64,000 nucleotides of DNA from Coriaria nepalensis (lineage: Eukaryota; Streptophyta; Magnoliopsida; Cucurbitales; Coriariaceae), in NCBI GenBank assembly GCA_027186245.1, contig CP114485.1:7192001-7256000 (forward strand), given 5' to 3'. Positions 37,251-49,715 of this stretch are shown here, in pieces; the first letter of the stretch is position 1; every line of letters starts with the position of its first letter. Made by a program: the position numbers and the translations under genes. Below the pieces are notes generated by a model, which saw nothing but the letters and a program-made list of their open reading frames with translations, was not told the origin of the DNA and made no database searches.

Positions 37251-38319
37251 TCTTTTTTCTTTTTTCTTTTTATTTTATATTATGACTGTTTATTTGGTTC
37301 AGATTTGGGAGGAAGTGATGGTGTTAATGGTGAATCTGGTGATTTGGGTTTTTCTAAGTGGTTGGGTAGCATCCAAGGCAAACCAGGTCTTCTTCTTCTT
37401 CTTCGTATTCTCCTTAGTTGGGTGAATTTTTTAGAACAAATTGGTTTTTATATCAATAACTTAATGTTAATCCTATTCTAGGTGAACTATGAAAGAGAAA
37501 ATATTCAAACTTCAACTGATTTCTATACCTTTTTGATGTGCCAGAATAGATGTGTGTAATTTGCCACCATGTTTTCTTAGGCAAGCTTTAGAACAAACCT
37601 AGATTGTAGAAGAAAATCATCTTAGCATGGCTCTGGTATATATTAACTTCGATTGCACATTGTGGGTTCAGTTTCATTGATTGTACTAATCCACCGTGAT
37701 AAATATCATTTCGTTTGAAATTAGTTTGATTCTTGAGTTGTATATGAGCAGCGAAGGAAGCAGCAGATAGAAGGAAATTAGTGAGCAAATGGCACCCAAC
37801 CACAAAGGGTACCCTTAGAAGGAACTATAGAGTGCCCTCTAAAACCGAGGGGCGGCGCCTTCTCAAAGGCATTGCTTCTCTGTTGTCCGAGGATGACCAC
37901 TTCATTGATGCCACTTCCCACAAGGTACAACCATTGAAACAGACTGCTTTTTCTTTCACTTATGCTGCGAAGTTTTGAACTGGCATTTTGAGAAACTGAC
38001 GTTTGAAAAACTGCATTTTGATTGTTTGTCTGCGTGGTGAACTGAATTCATTCAGACTAGTAATTGAACCTAACTATATTTCAGTTAAACTCTAACTACA
38101 TCTCTTCTTATTATCTTTCTGCAGGGGTGTCAAATCAGGAGGGAGAGTGCTCATGGAGAAAGTGTTTGTTGCAACAATGTGAGAGCTCTCTTTGATGAGT
38201 TGCCTACTCCTCACCTAATCGTCGAGATAACTCCCTTTCCAGCAGGCCCACTTGCAGAAAAGGATTACACGAAAGCCGAGAAACTGGAGATAGTGCTTCG
38301 ATCCGGCCCTTCTATTTGA
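36897..38319 (+). CDS. Conserved plant protein, probably plastid-targeted, unknown function
   Basis: Four exons join into 249 codons: 36897-37194, 37303-37386, 37752-37924 and 38125-38319, all with GT-AG introns and consistent phases (1, 1, 0). Intron 1 is a short, strongly T/C-rich intron (108 bp). The N-terminal 60 residues are Ser/Thr/Asn-rich with few acids, as in a chloroplast transit peptide. A hydrophobic stretch follows (about residues 74-90, VLWASRVCIFYALLKTG). The conserved C-terminal half contains KEAADRRKLVSKWHPTTKGT, YRVPSKTEGRRLL, GCQIRRESAHGESVCCNNVR and LIVEITPFPAGPL, with three cysteines. This reads as a strongly conserved plant family that I do not recognise by name; thylakoid or photosystem-related roles are possible but unproven. 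It is intact and convergent with the SF1-like pseudogene. Confidence 0.8.
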
Positions 38320-38864
38320 GTCATCTTTGCGCTTGTAATGTAATCATAAACTTTGCACATAATGATAGGAACTTGTTCCCTGCTTTCAAAATCTTGACCC
38401 AAAAATGTATGTTTTTCTCTGGCAATATGGATTCTCATTCAAGGATAAGAATCATACAATCTTTTCTCAATCCCAATAAAGCGTGACAAAGCAGGTCTCT
38501 TTCTCAAGAACAAGAAGGGAAAAGGGTTCCATCTAGTATGGAGACTAGCTAAAAATTGGAAAATAGCTAAAGATAGGCAATCATAAAGACAGACTATTAC
38601 AGGGACCAGATATTAATCCAACTTCGGATACAACGTTGAGCCTGAAAGAAAAAGTGGGCACTTCAAGATTTTAACCTCAATCATAGACATAAAATCAGAA
38701 AACATGGACCAGAAGTGCTACCAGAAGTGCTACCAGAAGCTAGTTTACAAAGAGAAAGGCAAGAGAAGCACTAATGAAGAAACCTACATGTATCATAGCC
38801 AAGTGCAGCCCTAATCAAGAAACCCAAAATAAGTCTGTCATAGTCCTTACATAGCCGGCTTACC

Positions 38865-41778
38865 TCAGCATAACTGTTGTGGGGCCGACACAGATGTTGG
38901 AGAAAATGGATCATAAACTTGTTGCCCTCCAGAACTAGAAGGTGGAATATTTCTGCTAAAATGACGGTTTGGACCGAATGAAAGTTCAGGCTTATCGCCG
39001 CCTCGTCCTACATAATTCTGTTGAAGTTGCATAGGGTTGCTCACTGGCCTGTGAGGAAAAGGACCTGGAAAATTGAGTGATTGAGGTCCGGGACTGAAGT
39101 TCCTTGAACCCAGTTGTGGGCTGGGACTTCTAAGCCCAAGAGGGCTTCCATCAAGAAAAGGTGGAAGTCTAGGTGGGACAGATGAGCCAGTTGGAATTTG
39201 TGGCACGAAAAGCTTGCCTAGGAAATGGGTTAAGGGTTGTATTTTGTCGCTGGTGAGGCTGGAAAGTGAAATCACCAAGGTGTGGAGGTGGTTTAATTGG
39301 AGTAAAATCCAACACACTACCAGAAATTGAAAGTGTTATTGTAGGGTGCATACCAGCTGAAAAAGAGGCGGGAGGCCCCATTTGAGCCAGGGAAACTAAA
39401 GAAAAAACAGGGTTTGGAATTGGACGGTTGAGACTTGTACTACCCATCTGGGGATTCAATGGTCCAGATAGAAAGTTTGCAAATGAATTCATAGTGGTCG
39501 TTGAAATATTTGAAGGTGGTGGAATCATAGGAGGTCTAGAGTGTGGACCCACTGGCTGCCCCATCTGCCTGATGGGGACGCCTGACCACCCAGTTGGAGT
39601 CATGGGACGGTCAGGTAGTGACACGAGTGATTGAAGTGAAACTGAATTACTAAGATGAGGAAATGAAGCCCGTTGTTGGACCATGGGAGAAAGAATACTA
39701 AGTGGGCCAAGGTGACCAGGACTAGCCTGAGCCATGTAAAGAGGATGCTGTAAAGTTGGTGCAGGTGAAACTTGCCTGGGGGGGAAATGGGTTAGATAAT
39801 CCTGTAGGGAACCAAGGCTCAGGATACTGAAATTGCCCTTGTACAGGACTTTGTGAAGGTCTGGTCCCTTGTTGAACAACTCCCAGGTGTAGTACAGCGG
39901 TGGGGCCTATACTAGAAGTGGCATTATCTACAGAGACTGAAACAGGGGCTAGAGAGACGGCTGTTAAATTTCCCTAGAAAGAAGGAATTCAAAGAAACTG
40001 TTAAATTAGAAGCAAATTGGAAAAAGGTCAATGCAGAAAAGTTGATGAAACTGTCTTCGTAATCATTTAAAATTATCAGGGTGCAATTGTAAAGTACTCA
40101 CTGATATTGACGTGACTAGGATTTCAATTACAGAAATCGCCGCATCAATTTTATCATAAGTGTCAGCTGAGATATTAACATATAACTCTTCATAACCATT
40201 CTGGATTTCGTGTCCATCAGATAGTTTAATTTTAACCTGAAAGACAAAAGATAGAATAAGGCAAAGATCATTAAAGCTTATGGCATACTCTCTTACCAAT
40301 ATCTTAGATTTAGAAGCAATCGGTAGGAATCCAGTAGATCTCTCTGAAACTTGATTTATATGAATTTCATGGACTAGAAAAAATAAAGGATGTTTTATTT
40401 CTAGAGGTGATTCTTCATGCTTTTTATATTAACTCAAGGGATTACCTTATCTGGAGACCCTGCTTTAGTACCGTATATTTGTATTTTGGCTCCAGTTTCC
40501 TGCCAGATATTTAGTCAATGAAAAATACTTCAAGAAGAATTACAGGAATTAAGAGATCTTTAAATTGGAAAAATATATTTTGTGATAAAAAAGTGTGCAA
40601 GTAAAATTCTACTCTAAGCATTAACAATGTCACAAGTCTTGTGATGATCTTCTTACTTTCTCAAATCGCTTCTGATTATCACCACTAGGCCCATATATTA
40701 GGCCTACAAAGTTGTACCCAGGATATTCTTTGACCTGCAAGCCTGGTCCCATAAGATAGTATTCTTGTTGCACAATAGGTAACTGATAGAAGCATATGGC
40801 CACAAGAAAATAAAATAAATACCAAATAGCCATAAAAAAATTTTGGCTATGTAAAATTTAGCAATTTGATATTGTTCTACAAGACTAAATCTCTTTCTAA
40901 TTATACAAATTATTTAGCATGCTGTGCATTCACAGCTACAAGGAAGCAAGTGCTTGAATAATTTGATAGTTTTCTTTAAGCATGCCTTCAATCTTCAAAT
41001 CCTAAATAGAAACCGAGTTATACTCATGATGATAGAAAGATCAATGCCCCAAACCCTTTCCTATTGCAAGTAACATCACTACTCAATTAAAATCCTACCG
41101 TAAACATAAAGCAGAGAAATCGTATCTCAGACAAGATATGCTCTTCCTTCTTCTAATACCCAAATGAATTAGAATTTGTTGAACATTCCTCCTAAATTCA
41201 TTAAGAGATGTTAACATCTAACTTACAGGGATAGAAAACCTGTCTTCTTTTAACAACGGGTTGTAATCAACTGGGGCCTTGTAACTTGGATTCGACTTGA
41301 GTATCTCACCTACAACGCCCCTCAAGAACAACATAACCAAGCAATACACAAAACAACAAACGAGATATGATAAGAGAAAGCAAAAGTCAAAACATACCAA
41401 CAGCTTCTCTCTTTTCAACTTCCAACAGTTCGAACTTCTTTATCTGTGAGTTTCGATATAAGCTTACATCATTCAATTATACAAGACAGTAGAGAATGAT
41501 GTAAGCTAATGCTCTTCCCTTTTTGACAACAGGATCTTGTGCTAGACCAAGGCCCCACTTTGTCTTTCTCTGTGTTTGTTTGGTACTTTCTTCATTAGCT
41601 GAATCGCTTGCTCCCGACTTTGTTCCTCTTCGAAAAATGGGAACCAATGAGCCCAATAAATTTTTTTGGGAATTTCAAATCCAACCTTTGATGCAAACTT
41701 GGAGACTTTCTGACTATTAGGGGTTGCCACAGATGAGGTGGTACCAATCGGTTATGTCTTATCAACCTTTGCACTCAT
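38865..41778 (-). pseudogene. Degenerate KH-domain SF1/BBP-like RNA-binding protein gene
   Basis: The parent family resembles splicing factor 1/branch-point-binding protein. Minus-strand exons: about 41487-41778 (start ATG at 41778; KVSKFASKVGFEIPK, NEESTKQTQRKTKWGLGLAQ), 41411-41448 (KKFELLEVEKREAVG), 41226-41311 (EILKSNPSYKAPVDYNPLLK), 40650-40735 ([20 protein letters not shown], the KH core), 40446-40500 (ETGAKIQIYGTKAGSPDK), 40103-40237 (KLSDGHEIQNGYEELYVNIS) and a Pro/Gln-rich C-terminus, 38865-39975. Disabling changes: TAA at codon 9 (41752-41754), a 1-base shift in the A-run at 41661-41667, a frame change at the C-run near 39780, and another near 39230. The KH part itself is open and intron boundaries are good. 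A truncated product from a later ATG cannot be excluded. Homopolymer frameshifts could be sequencing errors, but the stop at codon 9 is not of that type. Confidence 0.75.
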
Positions 41779-41958
41779 CTTGAACTAAAATCACATTTAA
41801 TTATATAGAGTTCAATAACACATTGTCATTAACAACAATAAAGAACAGAAATCTTCAAACTGACAACTTTTTGATCTATTTGCAAATAAAAACACAAAAG
41901 CAGAAGAAGCTATGAACTTGTATTATCCAGATTTTAGGGAAGCAGTACATAAGCTTGA

Positions 41959-42047
41959 ATTCAGGGAGACCATTGTAAAGTAAACGGAAAACTATAATTC
42001 AGGGAGACCATTGTAAAGTAAACGGAAAACTATAATTCAGGGAGACC
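41959..42047. repeat. 38-bp tandem repeat, 2.3 copies
   Basis: Units 41959-41996 and 41997-42034 are identical, with a partial third unit to 42047 (ATTCAGGGAGACC). It lies just upstream of the SF1-like pseudogene start. Confidence 0.9.
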
Positions 42048-43009
42048 AAAGTTTTGTTGATACAAATGAATTTGCTTTAAACTTGTCAAACAACCTAAAC
42101 TCCTATTACCATCCCCTTTTTTTTCATTTCTTTCAAATAGTTCAAATTTTCCTGACTTTGCACTCTTCTCAATTTGAGCTAGAAAAACTTCAAATCCTTT
42201 CGAAACTGCTACCAATTAATTAGAATCATACTAACAAGGGAGCTAAAAAGAACTTGTCCGCCACAGTCCAACAGGTTGGTGTTCTTTCTCTTTTATTTTC
42301 CACAGCTTTCTCAGAAGCCAAACAGTAAGCGAGATAGAGAGAGTGTATCTGAATGTTATTTCGCCAAATTTCACTGGATTGAAGCGTCCATAGCACGAAG
42401 AGCTTCGATTCAGCCCTTTTCTTTTTTTCTCGCTGAAAGGGAAACGCTGGCTTTTCTTAATGGGCTTTCTTCCAATTGAGTGGGCTGCTCTGGATTATTC
42501 GGCCCATGGGTCAAGGACTCCACTCTTGTCTTAGTTCCACCTACACTATATTATTTTCGATTAAATAAATTTGGAAACAAAAAAAAGAAAAGTAATAATA
42601 TAATACTAAAAAGGTTACATTGAAGGATTTTTCCAATCTTGTATCTTAGATTTTATCTAGCAGTTAAATTAAAGCATATTAATTATCATACGAGTAAATT
42701 ATATATTTATAAATAATAGGAATTTAAATTTACATCCAAAACTTTACTACGAATTATCACGCACATTAAAATTCAATTGCACGACTCGACCGAGTGACAT
42801 ATAATAAGGAATTGATGTTTTGTCTCTCATTTATTATTAGCTATATTCTAAATGTGAGGCCCATTACCTAGAGACAGACATCTTTGGAGAAGATAATGTA
42901 ATTTGGTTGTACATGAATTATGAATAGACTACATAGATGTTATCTTTCATTTTGGGAGAAGTTATATTTGAATAGACAAATGATGTCACACCAAATTTCT
43001 TATCTTACA
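42048..43009. other. Former 5' flank of the SF1-like gene and intergenic DNA
   Basis: This stretch may hold the decayed promoter/5' UTR of the SF1-like gene (42200-42480, GC-richer than the surroundings). Open frames at 42030-42215 (minus) and 42276-42479 (plus) show no family motif. No supported gene. Confidence 0.45.
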
Positions 43010-43058
43010 GCATGGGGCATGGGGCATGGGGCATGGGGCATGGGGCATGGGGAATGGG
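43010..43058 (+). repeat. Heptanucleotide microsatellite (GCATGGG)7
   Basis: Six perfect units and one variant (GAATGGG) are tandemly arranged. The 7-bp period shifts frame at each unit. Confidence 0.95.
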
Positions 43059-43259
43059 TCATCGGAAATGTTCAAAACTTGTCCAGTCTACTTTCTCGAA
43101 TTCCAAACATTGTTAGCTAGCAATGTACTTGTATAGGTCAACAATTATAATTATGTTATATTTTTAGGGATTCCTCCGGAGTAGAATTGGTTTTTTGGGA
43201 TTATCTCATATTCAAGTCATCTGCTCAACACTTTTGATTATACTCTAGAATTATTTGGT

Positions 43260-46200
43260 GATTTTATGGGTTCAACTGCTCTTTCTGGAGTTTATATCAC
43301 ATTGCCGAAGGTGCGTGGAGGAATTCTCCGAGTTTCCAAAAAAAGAAAAAATTATAATTATATTCCATTATTTATATTATTTCAATTTAATAATTTGAGA
43401 ATATCAATTTTGTTGGATTGTTTCAACGATAGCCTCAGATCTACAATCTTAGTTTGGGTTAGAGAAATTGAGGCTAAGGTAGAGTCGGCAGACATTGGGT
43501 AATTGAGTACGAAGAGCAGTTGATTACTAAGGCTGATGTCAGATAGGGCCTAGGGGAACATCAGTCAACATGATAATAGTTTAGCAGGAATAATAAGGTG
43601 ATGAGGCTAAGGCAAGTATTTTCTTACTCACCTCAAACTTCAGCAAGAATACGCCGAAGGGGTGGGCAGGTGGAAAGCTACTGATAACTGAGTGGAGTAT
43701 GCACTAATGGCATGTCAGACTGGGATGGTGATGTTATACGATGGGGATGTTGTGGATCCAACCGTTCCCTCTAGAGTTTATATCCCATCGTTGAAGGAGC
43801 GTGAAGGAGTTCCCCGAGTTTAAAAAAAATTATAATTATGTTTAATTATTTATATTATTATTTCAATTTAATAATTAGGCAATATCAATTTTATTAGACC
43901 GTTTCAGCGATAGCCTCAGATCTACAATTTCAGTTTGAGTAAGAGAAACTGAGGCTAAGGTAGAGTCGGCAGACGTTGGGGTAACTAAGTATAAAGAGAA
44001 GTTGATAATTAAGGTTGATGTTAGATAAGGCCTAGGGGAACATCAGTCAATTGATAATAGTTTAGCAGGATAATAAGGTGATGAAGCTAAGTCAAGTATT
44101 TTCTTGCTCACCTCAGACCTGAGCACAGATACGTCGAAGGGATGGGCAGGTGGAAAGCTACTGATAACTGAGTGGAGTACACACTCATGGCGTGCCAGAC
44201 TGGGATGGTGATGTTATACGTTAAGTCGGCTCTAAATCGGGAACTTATCTCCTCCATGTCAGACAGGGGGGCACTAACACCCATCATGGGGCAGGGAATG
44301 ATCAGGACATGGATTAATAGGAGCGGGACACGTGTAAAGTTGTCTAGAGTTTCTCAACTTTGTCCAGATATAAAAGCTAACTAATTTAACAAACTAAGTG
44401 GATGCATTTTTGGAGAGAACAAAGCATCTCATTCTACCTATTTTCCCTGTCACACGCCTTTAGAAAACTAACAAGAGTATCAGAGCGGGGTTGGCCGACT
44501 ACCACCCCAGCCATAGTTTGTTTGTAAATGCAAGCACTGATCTTAGAGCACATTATGGACGATAGAGCTCTTTGTAGCTGACGGAAATCCACGTCAACAG
44601 CTTGGCGCTGACTATGGAGACATTGTCTTCACTTTCAAAAGTTCTAATGGATTAGTAACCTGAATGAAAGTAGTGCAAAAGTATGGAGAATTGCGATGGG
44701 AGCAGATGAGAGAAAATGAAGGAGCAAAAAGAGGTAGAGGAAGAGGAGTCCTCCCTTCCCTGCCTGATAGAAGAATAACACATTCTACGAGCGCTACCAT
44801 GGGATGACCAACACCTTCATAAAATCCTCTAGTGATCAATAGTGGAGTAGATATATTGTAGGCCATAGAGATGATGGAAAGAGGACTTGCAGAAAGAGTA
44901 AGGCAAGTGGTCAAGCGTTCTATAGACGTGAGTATTGCAGAAATCAGAGCATAGATAAGGCAAGAGAAGAGAGTAGAGTCGAGGCATAGAGGCATGCGTC
45001 TTTCTATAGGGGGACGTCGAGGTTCATCTGTGGGTAGGGGCTTCCACCTTGAGGAAGATTACATGGTGTCTCGTTTAAAAACCAAAAAGACATGGGAATA
45101 GGAGTTAGAGGACTCAATGGATACAACCTCGAATCTGAGTCCCCTCAAAACATCAAAGAAGCATAGGCTTCTCAAAAGCCAGGCTGAAAAGCCTAGGAGA
45201 CAAGCGAAGTTTATCTAAGAGCTGACTAATAAAATGAAAGAGTTAGAAGGAGCAATGAAGGGAACAACCCTGTGTATGGATGAGGTGGAAAGCCCATTTA
45301 CCGAACGAGTGTAAAATGCTCAATTATCGAAGAAGTTGAGGGCTTTGACTTTGATGTACGATAGAACCAAGGATTCTCGGGACCACGTCAACTCATATAA
45401 GCGTGCATGAGGATGAACTCCATGTATGACGAACTAATGTGACAGTGCTTTCACATCACGTTATCAGATTCAGCCAGTGACTGGTATAGATTCCTCACAT
45501 CAGGCTCCATCGACTCATTTGATGAGTTGAAGCAGTTATTTATGTCTAACTTCTTGAGAGTGGGTAGCACATGACTCCTCATCATGAGTCTGTACACTAT
45601 AAAGCATAACCTAGAGGAGGCTTTGTTGGACTATATGGAGCGGTTCAATTGGGCTTTAAAGAATGTCAACCGACCCGGAGATTTTGGGGTTCTACATGCC
45701 TGCTTAGGAAGTACGACTAACAAAAAGCTCATCAGCCACTCAGAAAAAATGTGATTATGTTCCTATGCTGAAGCATTATTGGAGATAAAAAGGATAGGAG
45801 TAACTGAAGAGATCCTCGTATCACAACCAAAAAGCCAAGAAGAAAGGGGGAGAATAGTAGGGGAAATGAGGGGAAGAGGAAGAGAGATTACTTGAAGGGA
45901 AAAGGTGAATGGAGAGAAGATAGGAGGAAGATAGAGGATAAAAGGAGGAGCTTATATAAGAAAAGAGCGACCTTGCTCTTCAGAGATACCTTCATGCCTC
46001 TCGTAGCAGGTATCAAAGTGATTTATAATCATTTCAGAAATCGCAGGTATAATCGTAGCAGGTATAATCACTGCAACCTCATATCTAGATATTTTCTCTA
46101 CAAAATATGTAAGGGTTAGTATGTGTATAAAAGAAAAAAATCGCAAAAATATTGACAAAAGGGCTACTATATAGAAGGACCTTAGCTCAGCACGAGGGAT

Positions 46201-48340
46201 GGTACTTAGGGTGTGGACCTCTAATGGTGGGTCAACGCATATGAGCCTGCAGTTAGTAAGGTGATCGATGGTTAAGACTAATATGAAGTGACTTTCCTCC
46301 TTAGACTTACTCATTATGGCCTCCCAAACCGACTCATCCATCTGAGATAGTCTAATATCACACTTCGGAGAGCATTTGTCTTGGTACTCCGTATAGACGG
46401 AGTACTGGCAGGTAGGCCATTACTAATTTTTAGTCAGCACAAACTATTTCTCCTTCCAAAACTTGTTGGCCTAAGGAAGACCAATTATTGGTTTTCTCTT
46501 CTCCAAGGTGGTATAATAACACCCCTGCTTGCTCCGGCTCAGGCTTATGAGTGAATGGAAGAATGATGTCCTGGGAGGATGTCCAATTTTTTCAAAGTAT
46601 AGCACAAACATCCCTAGTATAGTCCTCCACGCGTTAGGCATCAACTGGCTAGGTGGAAACTTTCAACAATAGAGAAGGGACTGAAGAAATTGATGCAAGG
46701 GTACTCTAAAGCCCTATGTGAACATATCTATCTAAATAGCAGTCTATATTGACTCGTCCTTCCCAATTAAGGAAATATGCTCATACTCATCAGGCACTCG
46801 AATATTTATACATGAAGGAATATTGTACTCGGTTAGGTGTGGAAGCGATCATCCTCAATGAAGGTTAAAGCAACCTCTTGGTAATGATCTGGCTAAGGTA
46901 AAGCCAGTCCCTTACTCCTTTTTTTTTCAGTTCAGCCTAAACCTTTTGCGGTCTATCTACCTTTGAGTACTTGATCATCAAAAGGGGAGCAGATCAGCCT
47001 CAATTTGGATGTTCATCAGTCATTGAAGGCCTAGTTTAAGATTATGAGGATGATCCTAAAGTCAGTCAACAAAGCTAAAATCGACTAAGTGTCGGTGGAT
47101 CCTGAGAATGGATACGACTAAGAATGTTCCTAAGGTCAGTCAACAAAGCTAAAATCGACTAAGTATTTAAGGATTGTGAGGAAGGGTATGACTGAAGATG
47201 GTCTTGATGTCCGCCTAGGAAACTAAATTAACTAAGTATGGGAAGTACTAAGGAAGAGAATGGCTGAGGTTTTGTACTTCATAAAGGGACAAACATCAAC
47301 GCATTCAATCCTTAGGTCCATTTTCGATCAAAACTTGTTTTTTAAAGAAAAATAAAAGATGGGAAAAGATTCATGCGAAGAACATTCTAAGAAACTAGAA
47401 AACACAAAAAAAAGGAAAACGTGCAGAAGGAGAGGAAGGAACTTACTCGCTCTGTTAGACATGAACGGTTGAACAGTGGAGGTGGGCTGTGGTTCGCGGT
47501 GGGGGAGAAGCAATGGTGAGAAGCGTCAGTACTCGGAAAAACAGAGAAAAGAGAGGAGGAGAGCATCGAAGTTTGGAAGAGGGGAAAGCTTGAAACGGCT
47601 CAAATGGCGTGAGAATGCTTATAAAATAGAGAAAGAGAGAAGGAAGGGGAAAGGACGTGACGGTTACGTGTGGCAGTTGGTAAGAGATACATGTCATTAC
47701 CCTAGAGGCGGTCACACATAATGAAAAGCATGGATAGAGGAGCATTTAAGATGTCTTCACGCGTCCTTTCATATCCATAAATACGGATAGAGGTCGGTAG
47801 AGCCTATGAAGGTGCGTAAGCTATAAAGAATGTTAGAATGACACGTAACTCATAATAGATGAGGTTACGTGTTATGAGGCTAACCGTTATACTCATTTTC
47901 AAGACAACCTTAAATCTGCAACTTCAGCTTCAGTAAGGGAAATTGAGGCTGAGGTAGAGTCGGCATACGTTGGGGTAATTAAGTACGAAGAGAAGCTGAT
48001 GACTGAGGCTGAGGTTAGATATAGTTAGGGAGGACATCAATCAACATGATAATAGCTAAGTAAGATAACAAGTTGTTTAGGGTCTCCCAATTTTATCCAA
48101 ATATATAAGCTAACTAATTTAAGGATATAAGGGGATGCATTTTTGAAGAGAACTAAGCAACTCATTCTGCCTATTTTCCTTATCACACGCTATTAAAAAA
48201 CTGATTAAAGCGATGGAGTGAAGTTGATCGACCACTCCGACCACAATTTGTTTGTGAGTGTAGATCTTGAAACATATCAAAGGTAGATCTTGAAACATAT
48301 TGAAGATAATAAAACCTTTGTAGCCGACAAAAATACTAGT
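43260..48340 (+). mobile_element. Gypsy-like LTR element with repeated LTR-type blocks
   Basis: Two tandem blocks, 43269-43740 and 43752-44222, repeat each other (both contain GAGGCTAAGGTAGAGTCGGC and CTACTGATAACTGAGTGG). A third related block follows at about 47900-48050. A second set of sequences, including a primer-like GTATCAGAGCG (44479-44489), occurs at 44340-44593 and again, more decayed, at 48065-48335. Between them, 45190-45760 reads on the + strand as a decayed Gypsy Gag: SDSASDWYRFLTSG, SFDELKQLFMSNFLRVGS, EEALLDYMERFNWALKN. No protease, RT or integrase is seen, so this is a non-autonomous or internally deleted element. The arrangement LTR-LTR-gag-LTR suggests tandem elements sharing LTRs or unequal recombination. 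The rest of the interior (45960-47880) has no recognised coding. Confidence 0.65.
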
Positions 48341-48616
48341 TAACAAATTTATATTATTACAATTTTTAAATGCATGTAAAAAAACCTTTAAAAAAAAAAA
48401 TTGCATGTAAAAAACTTTAAACGAACTAAATTACCAAAACAACAAAATGATTTTAATCTCTGGGACCCACATAAAATCCAGATCCAAGGAACTTTGAGTC
48501 GAAAACTATAATAATCCAACGTAACACCACACCTCGAAACCTGTAAACGAGACCTCTTCTCACCGCCGATCCAAACGGTAAAACACTAGTCCAAGCTCTG
48601 TAGAACCGACCGATCC

Positions 48617-49715
48617 ATGGCCGCGCTGACCCGAACTTCCTACTTTCTCCTCCTCTTCTTCTTCTGCTTCTTCTTCTTCACCACAACCACCTCATCTGCC
48701 ACGTCGTCACCCACAGTGTACGACCTCCTCCCAAAATACGGTCTGCCAAGCGGGCTTCTCCCAAACTCCGTTACGAACTACACGCTCTCATCAGACGGCA
48801 GTTTCGTCGTCGTTTTAGAGAAGCCATGTTACATCCAGTTCGATTATCTTGTTTATTACGAAAAAACCATCACCGGGAAGCTCAGTTACGGGTCGATTGC
48901 TGACCTGAATGGTATTCAAGTCCAGAAATTCTTCCTGTGGTTGGGTGTAGATGAGATCCGCGTCGATTTGCCGCCTGCTGATAATATATATTTTCAAGTT
49001 GGGATTATTAATAAGAAGCTCGATTTGGATCAGTTTAAGACTGTTCACTCCTGTAGGGATAATGGTTCTGGCTTCTGCCTCGGATCTATCGATAGGGTTA
49101 TTCAGGTATTAAATTAGTTGAGGGCTTTTTTGTAATTTTTGATTTGTGATTTGAGTTCTAATTCCAAGTTTTTTTTTTTTTTTTTTAATTCGAAATGTGG
49201 GTACTTTTGGATACAGTTATTGGTTAGTATAGGATTGAATTAAACTGGAGTTTGGGAAAAATTGTTTTTTGGAAAATTGTGAGGTGTTGTTGAAATTTTT
49301 GTTTGGGACAAGGATTAGGCAAACTGAAGTTATGGAGAGATTAAAATGGAGTTTCAACCGTAACCTGAATTTGACAATATCTCTGGGATGGGGCTTAGGG
49401 TTGGAGTTTGAGGTTTTTTGGAGATTTTTTCTTAGGAAGGAATGAAGTTAAGTAAAACAGTGATCAAGTAGCTCCTACATTATTATTATGTACCTAATGT
49501 ATGGAGGACTGACCTTCCTATCTTATATCGACTGCATACGTCCAATTCATCAGATAGATTCGTATGCAATTTGAATATAGGCTTAGTTCCCGTGGATCAT
49601 TAGTATCTGAGTTTTTTTTTTTTTTTGTTAGTTATTAAATGGCCATCCACCGTTGTGTACTGATTTACAGGTCCCGGAGCAGTTGGATGAAGTTCCGATG
49701 CTGGTTACCGAGTAG
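48617..49715 (+). CDS. DUF538 family secreted protein
   Basis: Two exons, 48617-49105 and 49671-49715, with a GT-AG phase-0 intron, give 177 codons ending VPEQLDEVPMLVTE. Residues 1-28 form a signal peptide with a long Phe/Leu core and a Thr/Ser-rich end. The mature part carries DUF538 marks: VYDLLPKYGLPSGLLPNSVT near its start, then FVVVLEKPCYIQFDYLVYY, YGSIADLNGIQVQKFFLWL and VDEIRVDLPPADNIYFQVG. DUF538 proteins are plant-specific, with a beta-rich fold and stress-related expression; a molecular role is not settled, and lipid/BPI-like binding has been proposed. If the intron is retained, the frame ends only three codons later, so that product would lack the short tail. The gene is intact. 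A TA microsatellite lies in the 3' flank. Confidence 0.9.

Noticed and set aside
36897..37481. Single 194-codon frame reading through intron 1 of the plastid-type gene
   Set aside because: The middle is a T/C-rich intron translated as poly-Phe; splice sites at 37195 and 37302 restore a conserved protein.
45952..46341. Minus-strand open frame of 129 codons inside the Gypsy-like element
   Set aside because: No recognisable domain, opposite to the gag sense, in transposon DNA; not enough to call a gene.
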